Of a stretch of DNA of 64,000 nucleotides, positions 8,597 through 17,502 are shown one piece after another (within the stretch, counting starts at the first letter, position 1; each line of letters begins with the position of its first letter). The translations under genes and the position numbers were made by a program. The notes under the pieces were generated by a model. The model was not told the origin of the DNA. It did not search any database and was given only the letters and a program-made list of their open reading frames with translations. Source of the DNA: Leisingera sp. ANG1. Lineage in GTDB: Bacteria; Pseudomonadota; Alphaproteobacteria; Rhodobacterales; Rhodobacteraceae. Location: positions 1 to 64,000 of the forward strand of contig NZ_AFCF02000002.1 in assembly GCF_000203975.2 (NCBI RefSeq). The letters are read 5' to 3'.

Positions 8597-9217
8597 TCAG
8601 ATTTTCCCGACAAAGCAGGCGGTCTTGTCGGCCATCTGCTCTGCCGTTTCATCGCGGCGGAAGAACTCAACAAACCCTTCCTCGGGCAGCACCAGGTAGG
8701 AGAAGGTGGAATGGTCGACGAGATAGTAGTCCTCATCCCCTTCGTTCTTTTTGAAGTAGGTCTTGTAGGCCATGCTGGCCGCCTTCACCTGTTCCAGCGA
8801 ACCGGTCAGGCCGATCATCTTTTCATGCAGGTTGGCGGCGAAATCGCCAACGGCTTCAGGGGTATCGCGGTCCGGGTCGATGGAGATGAACACCGGCGTC
8901 ACGCTGACGCCGCGCTCAGCCAGAACGTCGATAGCATCAGCGTTGCGTGCTGCGTCCATCGGGCAGACGTCAGGACAGAAGGTGTAGCCGAAATAGACGA
9001 TGGACGGCTCGGTGATCACATCCTTGTCAGTGACGGTTTCGCCCTTGGCATTGATCAGTTCGAACGGCCCGCCAATGGTTTCGGTGCCGCCTGCGATCTG
9101 GCTGCTGCGGCACTGCGCGAATTTGTCACCCCCGCTGCCTCCGCGGGTCAGAAACCAGGCACCGCCCACCAGGGCAGCGACAAAAGCAGCAGCTAGAAGA
9201 GCATAGACGCGGGTCAT
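8597..9217 (-). CDS. senC: SCO1/SenC/PrrC copper chaperone
   Basis: A membrane-anchored periplasmic copper protein for cytochrome oxidase assembly, also tied to RegB signalling in Rhodobacter. The 206-residue protein has one N-terminal anchor (residues about 5-23), then a thioredoxin-like domain. The copper ligands are C81 and C85 in TFCPDVCP and H169 in LVDHSTF. It lies 79 bp upstream of regA on the same strand and 117 bp from the divergent regB start. Here the C-terminus is KTACFVGKI, with one extra cysteine. Confidence 0.93.
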   Translation of the reverse strand: MTRVYALLAAAFVAALVGGAWFLTRGGSGGDKFAQCRSSQIAGGTETIGGPFELINAKGETVTDKDVITEPSIVYFGYTFCPDVCPMDAARNADAIDVLAERGVSVTPVFISIDPDRDTPEAVGDFAANLHEKMIGLTGSLEQVKAASMAYKTYFKKNEGDEDYYLVDHSTFSYLVLPEEGFVEFFRRDETAEQMADKTACFVGKI

Positions 9218-9334
9218 GGGATCACACTTTTCGTCAGGGAAGGGTTGTTGATCGTTTGCGGCGCCAGACCTATCAAGAAATACAGCCGATGCAACTGGCG
9301 CACGGCGTCACATCTGCGGGAGCACCGGAACCGG

Positions 9335-10729
9335 ATGAACGACCGACTTTTCATGCTGGCAAGCAGCCACGATCACAGTCATTGGGTCCGGCTGCGGACA
9401 CTGATCCTGCTGCGCTGGGTCGCCATTGCCGGGCAGATCACCGCCATTGCTGTGGCGCAGCACCGGTTCAACCTGCAGCTGGAACTGGGGTTGTGCTACC
9501 TGGCGATCGGCATCTCCGCCGCCGGCAATTTGATTGCCATCTTTGCCTTCCCGGAAAACAAGCGGCTCAGCGAGTTCGAGAACTTCCTGATGGTGCTGTT
9601 CGACCTGCTGCAGCTGGCTTTCCTTGTTTACCTGACCGGCGGGCTGAACAATCCCTTTGCCCTGCTGGTGCTGGGGCCGGTTACGATTTCCGCCGCGGTG
9701 ATGGGCCTGCGCTCGACCCTGATCATCGGGGCAACGGCCATTATCCTGGTCACGCTGATGGCCGAGTTTCACCTGCCGCTGCGGACCGAGCAGGGATTTA
9801 TCCTGCGGATCCCGGATGTGTTCATCTTCGGCAACTGGATCGCCATCGTCATCGCCATCCTCTTCATCGGTGCCTATTCCTTCCGGGTCAGCAACGAGAT
9901 GCGGCTGATGTCGGACGCGCTGAGCGCCACCCAGCTCGCCTTGTCGCGCGAACAGAAGCTGACCGATCTGGGCGGCGTGGTGGCAGCGGCAGCGCATGAG
10001 CTGGGCACGCCGCTGGCCACCATCAAGCTGACCAGTGCCGAGCTGATCGAGGAGCTGGACGACCGCCCGGACCTGCGCGAGGACGCCGCGCTGATCCGCG
10101 AACAGGCCGACCGCTGCCGGGACATCCTGCGCGGCATGGGCCGGGCCGGCAAAGACGACCTGCACCTGCGCCAGGCCCCTTTCTCGACACTGGTGACAGA
10201 AGCGGCAGAGCCGCATATGCACCGCGGCAAAGCAGTCCTCTACCACGAGGAGCCGTTGGAAGGCGGCGATTTCCAGCAGCCTACGGTTTTGCGCAAACCG
10301 GAGATCATTCACGGGCTGCGCAATCTGGTTCAGAATGCCGTCGATTTCTCGCAGTCCACTGTCTGGATTGATGCGGCATGGGACAACGACCGCATCGTCC
10401 TGAAGATCAGCGACGACGGTTCGGGTTTCCCTCCGCATCTGCTGGGCCGTATAGGCGACCCTTTTGTGCGCCGCCGCCGGGGCGAAAGCGAACTGAAGCA
10501 GCGCCCGGAGTACGAGGGCATGGGGCTGGGCCTGTTCATTGCCAAGACGCTGCTGCAGCGCACCGGCGCACAGCTGAGATTCGCCAATGGCTCTGACCCC
10601 CACCAGACCATTTCCCCCGGCATTGAACAGACGGGCGCCATTGTCGAGGTTGCCTGGCCACGCGAGAAAATCGACGCCATGGAAGCAGGAGGCCCTGTCA
10701 CCGGCAAAAATTTACCTTTAGAAATTTAA
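9335..10729 (+). CDS. regB: Redox sensor histidine kinase RegB/PrrB
   Basis: Membrane sensor kinase that phosphorylates RegA under reducing conditions. The 464-residue protein has about six membrane helices (residues 20-185) holding the quinone-binding GGLNNPF motif at 102-108. The phosphorylated histidine is H221 in AAHELGTPLATIKL. C261 in EQADRCRDIL lies exactly 40 residues later, matching the H225/C265 spacing of R. capsulatus. The catalytic domain shows the N box (NLVQNAVDFS), DDGSGFP and GMGLGLFIAKTLL. The start at MNDRLFMLASSHDHSHW fits the family; a longer frame from 9245 is rejected. Confidence 0.96.
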   Translation: MNDRLFMLASSHDHSHWVRLRTLILLRWVAIAGQITAIAVAQHRFNLQLELGLCYLAIGISAAGNLIAIFAFPENKRLSEFENFLMVLFDLLQLAFLVYLTGGLNNPFALLVLGPVTISAAVMGLRSTLIIGATAIILVTLMAEFHLPLRTEQGFILRIPDVFIFGNWIAIVIAILFIGAYSFRVSNEMRLMSDALSATQLALSREQKLTDLGGVVAAAAHELGTPLATIKLTSAELIEELDDRPDLREDAALIREQADRCRDILRGMGRAGKDDLHLRQAPFSTLVTEAAEPHMHRGKAVLYHEEPLEGGDFQQPTVLRKPEIIHGLRNLVQNAVDFSQSTVWIDAAWDNDRIVLKISDDGSGFPPHLLGRIGDPFVRRRRGESELKQRPEYEGMGLGLFIAKTLLQRTGAQLRFANGSDPHQTISPGIEQTGAIVEVAWPREKIDAMEAGGPVTGKNLPLEI

Positions 10730-10751
10730 CTATTCACTTTTGGGAAACCAA

Positions 10752-10767
10752 TTAAACTTCATTTAAC
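10752..10767 (+). promoter_or_regulatory. Perfect CtrA full binding site
   Basis: TTAAACTTCATTTAAC is an exact TTAA-N7-TTAAC site, the CtrA consensus in alphaproteobacteria. It lies 51 bp before the start of the DivL-like gene and about 22 bp after the regB stop, which suggests that the DivL-like gene has its own CtrA-controlled promoter. Confidence 0.7.
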
Positions 10768-10818
10768 CATTTTTAGGGAACCATGCGGGTAAACGAGAGC
10801 TGAACTAGGCAGGAAGAC

Positions 10819-12366
10819 ATGCAGGATTTCGCGTCGATCGAATGGTTTGTACTGGCCGCGCTATGCGCTGCCACGGCTGCCGCCGCAGTTTGGTGGCTGT
10901 CCCCCTCCCCCCGCCGCAATGGCATGGAGCACGATCTGCTGGCCGCCGATGGCCGGACTGATGCCGTGTTCCTTTTCGATGACAGCAGCTTGATCGGCTG
11001 GTCTTCCGGGGCCCGCAAATTTATCGGCGACCAAGCGGAGAACTTTGATTGGAGCATGCTGCGCGACCAGCTGGCCCGCAGCTATCCTGGCCTGCCGCAG
11101 TCGCCTGGTTTTCTCAAGGATGTGGGGCCGCTGGTGCTGTCCGGCACCGCCGCCGCTGAAAGCCGCGAAGCACATTGCGAATGGATTGATGGTGTGACCC
11201 GCGTTCAGCTGCGCCGCAGCACCTTGGAGGAACACAATAAATCCCTGGATCAAGAGCTGACCACCCTGCGGGCCGCGGTGCATCAGGCGCCCTATCCGGT
11301 CTGGCTTCAGTCGGAAGAAGGCAATGTTACCTGGTCCAACCTGGCCTATGACAATCTCGGCCAGAAGATTCGCGGCCGCAGCGCAGATTTTTCTGATCCT
11401 CTGTTCGTGGATCTCCATGATCCGATGACCAGCGGCAAACCGGAACGGATTTCCATCCCGCTGCCGGAAAGCACCAAGAAGCTGTGGTACAACGTCTCAA
11501 CCACCGAAACCGAGGCCGGCTGGCTGTGCCACGCGGTCGATGTGAACGCGGTGGTCGACGCCGAGGTTGCCCAGCGCAATTTTGTGCAGACGCTGGCCAA
11601 GACCTTTGCCCAGCTGTCCATTGGCCTGGCGATCTTTGACCGCAACCGCCAGCTGGTTCTGTTCAATCCGGTGCTGATCGACCTGACCGCGCTGCCGGCA
11701 AACTTCCTGAGCTCGCGGCCCAACCTGCTGACCTTCTTTGACCGGCTGCGCGATCAGCGGATGATGCCGGAACCCAAGAGCTACTCCAGCTGGCGCCACC
11801 AGATGGCGGACCTGCTGGAGGCTGCCGCCGAGGGGCGTTACCAGGAAACCTGGTCGCTGCCTTCAGGGTCTGTCTACAAGGTCTCGGGCCGGCCGCATCC
11901 GGATGGCGCCATCGCCTTCCTGTTCGAGGATATCACCGCCGAAGTCACCCTTACCCGCCAGTTCCGCTCTGAGCTGGAAATGGGGCAATCAATCCTGGAT
12001 CAGATGGACGAAGCCATCGCGGTGTTCGCCAATGACGGCAGCATGAGCTTTTCAAACAGCGCGTATGACACCCTTTGGCAGATGGACCCGAACTCCAGCT
12101 TTGCCAAAGTGTCTATCATGGATGCCAGCCGCATCTGGCAGGACACCTGTTCACCCACCCCTGTCTGGGGCGAGATCCGTGACTTCGTGGCAGGCTGCGA
12201 AGGGCGCGAGGCCTGGTGGTCCCATGTTCAGCTGCGCGACGGCACCGGGTTGGTCTGCAAAGTGTCCGCTATCCAGAACGGTGCCACCATGGTTAGCTTC
12301 CGCCAGCCGGAAACCGCTGCTCTGCCGGCTGGCCAGGAACGGTTCCCCGCCTCAAGCAAGGGCTGA
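10819..12366 (+). CDS. divL: DivL-like PAS-domain protein without a kinase domain
   Basis: A 515-residue protein with one N-terminal membrane helix (residues 8-26), then several PAS folds: about residues 45-105, 150-215 after a coiled coil, 250-370 (ending in FLFEDITAEVTLTRQFRSELE) and 390-500. There is no histidine-phosphotransfer helix or HATPase domain. In Rhodobacter capsulatus a PAS protein of this kind is called DivL and acts on the CckA-ChpT-CtrA pathway. In Caulobacter, DivL is a pseudokinase encoded near a tsaE gene, as here. The name rests on domain layout and context (tsaE downstream, CtrA box upstream). A plain PAS-7 protein is the alternative. Confidence 0.68.
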   Translation: MQDFASIEWFVLAALCAATAAAAVWWLSPSPRRNGMEHDLLAADGRTDAVFLFDDSSLIGWSSGARKFIGDQAENFDWSMLRDQLARSYPGLPQSPGFLKDVGPLVLSGTAAAESREAHCEWIDGVTRVQLRRSTLEEHNKSLDQELTTLRAAVHQAPYPVWLQSEEGNVTWSNLAYDNLGQKIRGRSADFSDPLFVDLHDPMTSGKPERISIPLPESTKKLWYNVSTTETEAGWLCHAVDVNAVVDAEVAQRNFVQTLAKTFAQLSIGLAIFDRNRQLVLFNPVLIDLTALPANFLSSRPNLLTFFDRLRDQRMMPEPKSYSSWRHQMADLLEAAAEGRYQETWSLPSGSVYKVSGRPHPDGAIAFLFEDITAEVTLTRQFRSELEMGQSILDQMDEAIAVFANDGSMSFSNSAYDTLWQMDPNSSFAKVSIMDASRIWQDTCSPTPVWGEIRDFVAGCEGREAWWSHVQLRDGTGLVCKVSAIQNGATMVSFRQPETAALPAGQERFPASSKG

Positions 12367-12415
12367 GCGGGGAAACCCGCTTGCAGCAGCACCGCGGCGG
12401 CGCCATTCTAGCGCC

Positions 12416-12892
12416 ATGACATTTGAAACTGCGTCCTGCACGCTGAATTCACCTGATGAAACGGCCCAGCTGGCCGCCAAGATCGCCGGAGCACTGCGCC
12501 CCGGCGATTGCCTGTTGCTGGAGGGTGTTATCGGCGCCGGAAAGACCCATTTTGCCCGCCATCTGATACAGTCGCTGATGGACGTTCCCGAGGATGTGCC
12601 CTCGCCCACTTTTACATTGGTGCAGACTTATGACGTGCCCGCCGGCGAGTTGTGGCACACCGACCTTTACCGTTTGTCCTCTTTGGACGAACTGGAGGAA
12701 CTGGGCCTGACCGAAGCCTTTGACAGTGCGATCTGCCTGGTTGAGTGGCCTGACCGGCTGCAGGAACTGACTCCGCCGCACGCCTTGCATCTGACGCTGG
12801 CCCTGGATGCCGAACACGAAGACCGCCGCCACCTGACGCTCCGCTGGAGTGATGCAAAGTGGCAGCCCCTTATGGAGCGCATTTGCGCATGA
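12416..12892 (+). CDS. tsaE: tRNA threonylcarbamoyladenosine ATPase TsaE
   Basis: P-loop ATPase of the t6A37 tRNA modification complex, partner of TsaD (1027-2124) and TsaB. The 158-residue length fits. The Walker A motif is GVIGAGKT (37-44), followed by FARHLIQ, the family signature PSPTFTLVQTY and LWHTDLYRLSSLDELEELGL, and the Walker B region SAICLVEWPDRL. The start at 12416 is 49 bp past the DivL-like stop. The stop codon overlaps the next ATG (ATGA), beginning a five-gene overlapping run. Confidence 0.95.
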   Translation: MTFETASCTLNSPDETAQLAAKIAGALRPGDCLLLEGVIGAGKTHFARHLIQSLMDVPEDVPSPTFTLVQTYDVPAGELWHTDLYRLSSLDELEELGLTEAFDSAICLVEWPDRLQELTPPHALHLTLALDAEHEDRRHLTLRWSDAKWQPLMERICA

Positions 12893-13887
12893 GCGACCGT
12901 AATTCCCTGTGCGAGAGTTTTCTTTCGCAAACACCCTATGCCAACTGGCAGCGCGGCCCGCTTGCCGGCGATGCCTCCAACCGGCGTTATGAGCGGCTGA
13001 CTAGCGCTGAAGGCCAGACTGTTGTGCTGATGGATGCGCCGCCGGAAAAAGGCGAGGAAATCCGGCCCTTTATCCGCATAGCAGACTACCTGCGTGCCCA
13101 GGGCCTGAGTGCTCCTGAAATTCTGGCGCAGGATTCCGAAAACGGGTTTCTGCTATTGGAGGATCTGGGCGACGATCTTTATGCCCGCATCATCGAACGC
13201 GAGCCGGTGCTGGAAAGAGAGCTTTATGAAGCTGCGACCGACGCGCTGGTTGCACTTCATCAGGCGCCGATGCCGGAATTGGAGTCCTACGGGCCGCGGC
13301 TGATGGCGGAAATGGCCGGGCTGGCCTTTTCGAAATACCGCGCCGGCATTCTTGGCGAAGGCGACGCGGATCTGCAGGCCCGGTTCGAAAACCAGTTCGA
13401 GGATATCCTGCGCGAAACAGTCAAGGGCGATCCGGTCCTGGTGCAGCGCGACTACCACGCCGAAAACCTGCTGTGGCTGCCGGACCGGGATGGTGTCGCC
13501 CGTGTCGGCCTGCTGGATTTTCAGGACGCACGCGCGGGCCACCCGGCCTATGATCTTGTGTCGCTCCTGCAGGACGCCCGACGCGACGTGCCCGCCGGTA
13601 TCGAGATGCAGATGATCAGCCGCTACATCACGGCTGCCGGCGCGGACGAATCCGGCTTTCGCACTGCCTACACTGTGCTGGGCGTGCAGCGGAACCTGCG
13701 CATTCTGGGTGTCTTTGCCCGGCTCAGCCTAGACTACGGAAAACCGCACTACGTGGACCTGATCCCGCGGGTTTGGGATCATTTTTTCCGCGGGCTGGAC
13801 CACTCTGCATTGGCTCCGGTGGCAGGGCTTCTGCGTGACAGCCTGCCAGCCCCGACCCCGGAGAACTTGGACAGGCTGAGGCCGTGA
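12889..13887 (+). CDS. amgK: N-acetylmuramate/GlcNAc anomeric kinase AmgK-like
   Basis: A 332-residue APH-fold kinase. Catalytic residues are visible in VQRDYHAENLLW (D188 and N193) and LLDFQDARAGHPAYDL (metal-binding D210). The family enzyme AmgK phosphorylates the anomeric carbon of MurNAc, bypassing de novo MurNAc synthesis during peptidoglycan recycling. That role is supported by the next gene, a MurU-like nucleotidyltransferase, which is the known partner. It overlaps tsaE by 4 bp and the MurU-like gene by 1 bp. It might be annotated only as an aminoglycoside phosphotransferase; an antibiotic substrate is not suggested by the context. Confidence 0.85.
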   Translation: MSDRNSLCESFLSQTPYANWQRGPLAGDASNRRYERLTSAEGQTVVLMDAPPEKGEEIRPFIRIADYLRAQGLSAPEILAQDSENGFLLLEDLGDDLYARIIEREPVLERELYEAATDALVALHQAPMPELESYGPRLMAEMAGLAFSKYRAGILGEGDADLQARFENQFEDILRETVKGDPVLVQRDYHAENLLWLPDRDGVARVGLLDFQDARAGHPAYDLVSLLQDARRDVPAGIEMQMISRYITAAGADESGFRTAYTVLGVQRNLRILGVFARLSLDYGKPHYVDLIPRVWDHFFRGLDHSALAPVAGLLRDSLPAPTPENLDRLRP

Positions 13888-14579
13888 TGCAGCGTTCACC
13901 CGAAGCCGTCATGCTGTTTGCCGCAGGCTTTGGCACCCGGATGCGGGAGCTGACCCGCGACAAGCCAAAACCGATGATCGAAGTTTCCGGCCGGCCGCTG
14001 ATTGCACATGCATTGGAACTGGCCCAAGCGGTGCAGCCGGTCCGGATTTCTGCCAATGTGCATTACAAGCCAGAACCGCTGAAGGCCTTTTTAGAGCCTG
14101 AAAACGTGCTGATCAGCCATGAGATGCCTGAGATTCTCGATACCGGCGGCGGGTTGCGCCATGCCCTGCCCATGCTGGGCGGCGGCCCGGTTTTCACCAT
14201 GAACACGGATGCCATCTGGAAAGGCCCGAACCCGCTGCAATTGGCGCAAAAGGCCTGGGACCCGGACCGGATGGATGCGCTTTTGGTCTGTGTGCCGCTT
14301 GCGAATGCCATCGGCCGCAGTGGGCAGGGCGACTTTTCAGCCGATGCCGAGGGCCGTATCAGCCGCGGCGGAAATCTGGTCTATGGCGGGGTGCAGATCC
14401 TGAAAACACAAGGGCTGCAGGACGTTGAGGAGCAGGTGTTCTCGCTTAATGTTCTGTGGAACCGGATGGCTGCAGCCGGGCGGCTGTTTGCACTGGAATA
14501 TCCTGGCCGCTGGTGCGATGTGGGCCATCCCGAAGGGATCAAACTGGCCGAGGACCTGATAGCCGCAGATGATGTTTGA
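13887..14579 (+). CDS. murU: MurNAc-1-phosphate uridylyltransferase MurU-like
   Basis: A 230-residue nucleotidyltransferase that would convert MurNAc-1-P and UTP to UDP-MurNAc. It has the glycine-rich NTP motif FAAGFGTRMRELT, then DKPKPMIEVSGRPLI, the metal aspartate in FTMNTDAIW, and the end LEYPGRWCDVGHPEGIKLAEDLI. The ATG at 13887 overlaps the AmgK stop by one base; a GTG at 13884 also opens the frame. The pairing with AmgK makes the recycling assignment more likely than a generic sugar-1-phosphate transferase. It overlaps addB by 11 bp. Confidence 0.85.
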   Translation: MQRSPEAVMLFAAGFGTRMRELTRDKPKPMIEVSGRPLIAHALELAQAVQPVRISANVHYKPEPLKAFLEPENVLISHEMPEILDTGGGLRHALPMLGGGPVFTMNTDAIWKGPNPLQLAQKAWDPDRMDALLVCVPLANAIGRSGQGDFSADAEGRISRGGNLVYGGVQILKTQGLQDVEEQVFSLNVLWNRMAAAGRLFALEYPGRWCDVGHPEGIKLAEDLIAADDV

Positions 14580-17502
14580 ACCGTCCGCCAAACCGCGCGT
14601 CTTTGCCGTGCCCTGCGGCGTGGATTTCCCGCGCGCGCTGGTCGAGGGGCTGCGTGAGCGCGCCCGGAAGCTGCCGCCGGAAGCACTGGCCAGGGCAGAG
14701 CTGATCGTCAACACCTCCCGCATGGCGCGGCGTATCCGCAGCCTGTTTGACGACGGCCCCGCGATGCTGCTGCCGCGGATGCTGATGCTGAGTGATCTGG
14801 CACAACGGGCCGCATTGGACGGGCTGCCGCCTGCCCTGCCCCCGCTGCGGCGCCGGCTGGAGCTGTCGCAGCTGATTACCAAGCTGCTGGATGCACAGCC
14901 TGACCTTGCCTCCCGCGCGTCTCTCTATGATCTGTCCGACAGCCTTGCCGCACTGATTGACGAGATGCAGGGCGAAGGTGTCAGCACGGATGCCATCCGG
15001 GAACTGGACGTTTCGGACATGTCCGGCCACTGGGCACGGGCGCAGGCCTTCATCGGCATCGCGGACGAGTTCACCGGCCTGCATGAGGGCGCGATGGACG
15101 CACAGGCACGGCAGCGGCAGGTGGTGCTGAACCTGATTGAGGAATGGCAGGAAAACCCACCTGCCCACCCGGTCATTCTGGCCGGCTCCACCGGGTCGCG
15201 CGGCACCACCTTGATGCTGATGCAGGCCATTGCCCGCCTGCCGCAGGGCGCCGTGGTGCTGCCCGGTTTCGATTTCGACCAGCCGGATCATGTCTGGGGC
15301 GGGCTGGATGACCCGATGATCTCGGAAGATCACCCGCAGTACCGGTTTCACAAGCTGATGAAGGACCTGGAACTGGCCCCGGGCGACGTGCAGCCTTGGA
15401 CCGATACGCGGCCGGTCTCTCCCGAACGGAACCGGCTGGTCTCGCTGGCCTTGCGCCCGGCCCCGGTGACCGACGCCTGGATGAGCGAAGGCCCCAAGCT
15501 GACCGGATTGGACAAGGCCACCGAAAACGTCACCCTGGTTGAGGCTCCCAGCCCCCGTGCTGAGGCGCTGGCGATTGCGCTGCGCTTGCGTCAGGCGGCA
15601 GAGAACGGCCAGACCGCTGCGCTGATCACGCCTGACCGGATGCTGACACGTCAGGTTTCCGCCGCGCTGGACCGCTGGAACATCCTGCCGGATGATTCCG
15701 CCGGCCTGCCGCTGCAGCTGTCGCCGCCGGGCCGGTTTCTGCGCCATGTGGCAGGGCTGTTCTGCAAGCCGCTGGCCTGCGATAGCCTGCTGACGCTGCT
15801 GAAGCACCCGCTGACCCATGACGGTGCGGACCGTGGAAACCACCTGCGCCAAACCCGCGAGCTGGAGCTGTCTCTGCGCCGCAACGGACCGCCCTTCCCC
15901 GATGCCGCGGCCTTTGCCAGCTTTGAAAAGGGCCGTCAGCTGACACAGGGCTGGACCGGCTGGTTGAGCGCCTGTTTCGCGGATCAGGAGATCGCCGGCA
16001 CCCTGCCCCTTGCCGATTGGGTCGAACGGCTGCGCGATCTGGCCGAGCGTATCGCTGCCGGCAGCCAAACGGACGGCGCCGGCACGCTGTGGGACAAGAA
16101 GGCGGGCCAAGCCGCCCTCGCCTGTATCGAAAATCTGGAGAGTGAGGCCCCCTATGGCGGCGAGATGACCGCCCGCGATTTTGCCGACCTGCTGGGCGCG
16201 CTGCTGAGCCAGGGTGAAGTGCGCGACCGCGATGCGCCATATGGCTCTATCATGATCTGGGGCACGCTGGAGGCGCGTGTGCAGGGCGCCGATCTGGTCA
16301 TTCTGGGCGGCCTGAACGAAGGCAGCTGGCCTGAGGCCGCCAGTCCCGATCCCTGGCTGAACCGCCAGTTGCGCAATCAGGCAGGTCTGTTGCTGCCCGA
16401 ACGCCGCATCGGCCTGTCGGCGCATGACTTCCAGCAGGCAATTGCCGCAACTGAGGTCTGGCTGACCCGCGCCGAACGGTCAGAGGAAGCCGACACCGTA
16501 CCGTCACGCTGGCTGAACCGCCTGTCCAACCTGCTGTCCGGCCTGCCGGACCAGGGCGGCCGGGATGCGCTGGACGCGATGCGAGCCAAAGGCCGGCAAT
16601 GGCTGGGCTGGGCAGACGCGCTGGAGGAGCCTACGCCCATTCCGCAGATGCCGCGTCCCTCGCCGCGTCCGCCGGTTGCGGCCCGCCCGCGGCGCCTGAC
16701 CATTACGGAAATTCCGCGGCTGATCCGCGACCCTTATGCGATTTACGCCAAACATGTGCTGCGGCTGAAGCCGCTGAACCCGCTGGTGCAGGAACCCGAC
16801 GCCCTGCTGCGCGGCATTGTGGTGCATGAGGTGTTTGAGCATTTCATCAAGGAAGCCCAGGTGGATCGAAGCCTGCTGACTGCCAGCCAGCTGATCGAAA
16901 AGACCCGGGAGCTGCTGGATGCCCATGTGCCTTGGCCCGTTGCCCGTATCCTGTGGCACAGCCGCATCCGCAAGATTGCCGGAGACTTCGTCCAGGCCGA
17001 GCAGGAGCGCCAGGCCCGTGCCAAGCCGGTTGCGTTTGAAGCCAAAGGCAGCGCCCGGCTGGATCCGCTGGATTTCACCATCGCCTGCCGTGCGGACCGG
17101 ATCGACATGGATGAGCGCGGTTTCCTGCATCTGTATGACTACAAGACCGGCGCGCCGCCCAGCGAGTCCCAGCAGAAGAAGTTTGAAAAGCAGCTGCTGA
17201 TCGAAGCCGCCATGGCCGAAGAGGGCGCCTTTGACGATCTTGGCCCGGCGGAGGTTGCCCGCGCCCTGTTCATTGGCCTTGGCTCCAGCATGAAAGAGGT
17301 TCGCGCACCGCTCGAGGACGAGCCGCCCGCCAAGGTCTGGGATGAGCTGCGTACCCTGATCGGGGCCTATTTCGAGCCTGAACAGGGCTATTCGAGCCGC
17401 CGCATGGTGTATCGGGATGACATCGCCGGCGACTACGACCACCTGGCGCGCTACGGCGAATGGGACCGCAGCGCCGAACCGCAGCCGGAGGATCTGGCAT
17501 GA
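14569..17502 (+). CDS. addB: Double-strand break repair protein AddB (alphaproteobacterial type)
   Basis: Nuclease subunit of the AddAB helicase-nuclease that processes double-strand breaks for RecA loading. The 977-residue protein has a helicase-like body and a C-terminal PD-(D/E)XK nuclease with the ADRIDM segment and LHLYDYKTGAPPSESQQKKFEKQ (about residues 845-875). The RGIVVHEVFEHFI segment before it carries the usual nuclease histidine. The stop overlaps the addA ATG. The start lies inside the murU-like gene, so addAB expression is coupled to the upstream tsaE-amgK-murU genes unless an internal promoter exists. Confidence 0.94.
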   Translation: MMFEPSAKPRVFAVPCGVDFPRALVEGLRERARKLPPEALARAELIVNTSRMARRIRSLFDDGPAMLLPRMLMLSDLAQRAALDGLPPALPPLRRRLELSQLITKLLDAQPDLASRASLYDLSDSLAALIDEMQGEGVSTDAIRELDVSDMSGHWARAQAFIGIADEFTGLHEGAMDAQARQRQVVLNLIEEWQENPPAHPVILAGSTGSRGTTLMLMQAIARLPQGAVVLPGFDFDQPDHVWGGLDDPMISEDHPQYRFHKLMKDLELAPGDVQPWTDTRPVSPERNRLVSLALRPAPVTDAWMSEGPKLTGLDKATENVTLVEAPSPRAEALAIALRLRQAAENGQTAALITPDRMLTRQVSAALDRWNILPDDSAGLPLQLSPPGRFLRHVAGLFCKPLACDSLLTLLKHPLTHDGADRGNHLRQTRELELSLRRNGPPFPDAAAFASFEKGRQLTQGWTGWLSACFADQEIAGTLPLADWVERLRDLAERIAAGSQTDGAGTLWDKKAGQAALACIENLESEAPYGGEMTARDFADLLGALLSQGEVRDRDAPYGSIMIWGTLEARVQGADLVILGGLNEGSWPEAASPDPWLNRQLRNQAGLLLPERRIGLSAHDFQQAIAATEVWLTRAERSEEADTVPSRWLNRLSNLLSGLPDQGGRDALDAMRAKGRQWLGWADALEEPTPIPQMPRPSPRPPVAARPRRLTITEIPRLIRDPYAIYAKHVLRLKPLNPLVQEPDALLRGIVVHEVFEHFIKEAQVDRSLLTASQLIEKTRELLDAHVPWPVARILWHSRIRKIAGDFVQAEQERQARAKPVAFEAKGSARLDPLDFTIACRADRIDMDERGFLHLYDYKTGAPPSESQQKKFEKQLLIEAAMAEEGAFDDLGPAEVARALFIGLGSSMKEVRAPLEDEPPAKVWDELRTLIGAYFEPEQGYSSRRMVYRDDIAGDYDHLARYGEWDRSAEPQPEDLA

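Noticed and set aside
12889-13887. Reading the APH-fold gene as an antibiotic resistance gene
   Set aside because: The adjacent MurU-like gene and the AmgK-type motif layout support a cell-wall recycling kinase.
14539-16425. 628-codon minus-strand frame
   Set aside because: Antisense of addB; composition is rich in Gln, Arg and Gly with no recognisable domain.
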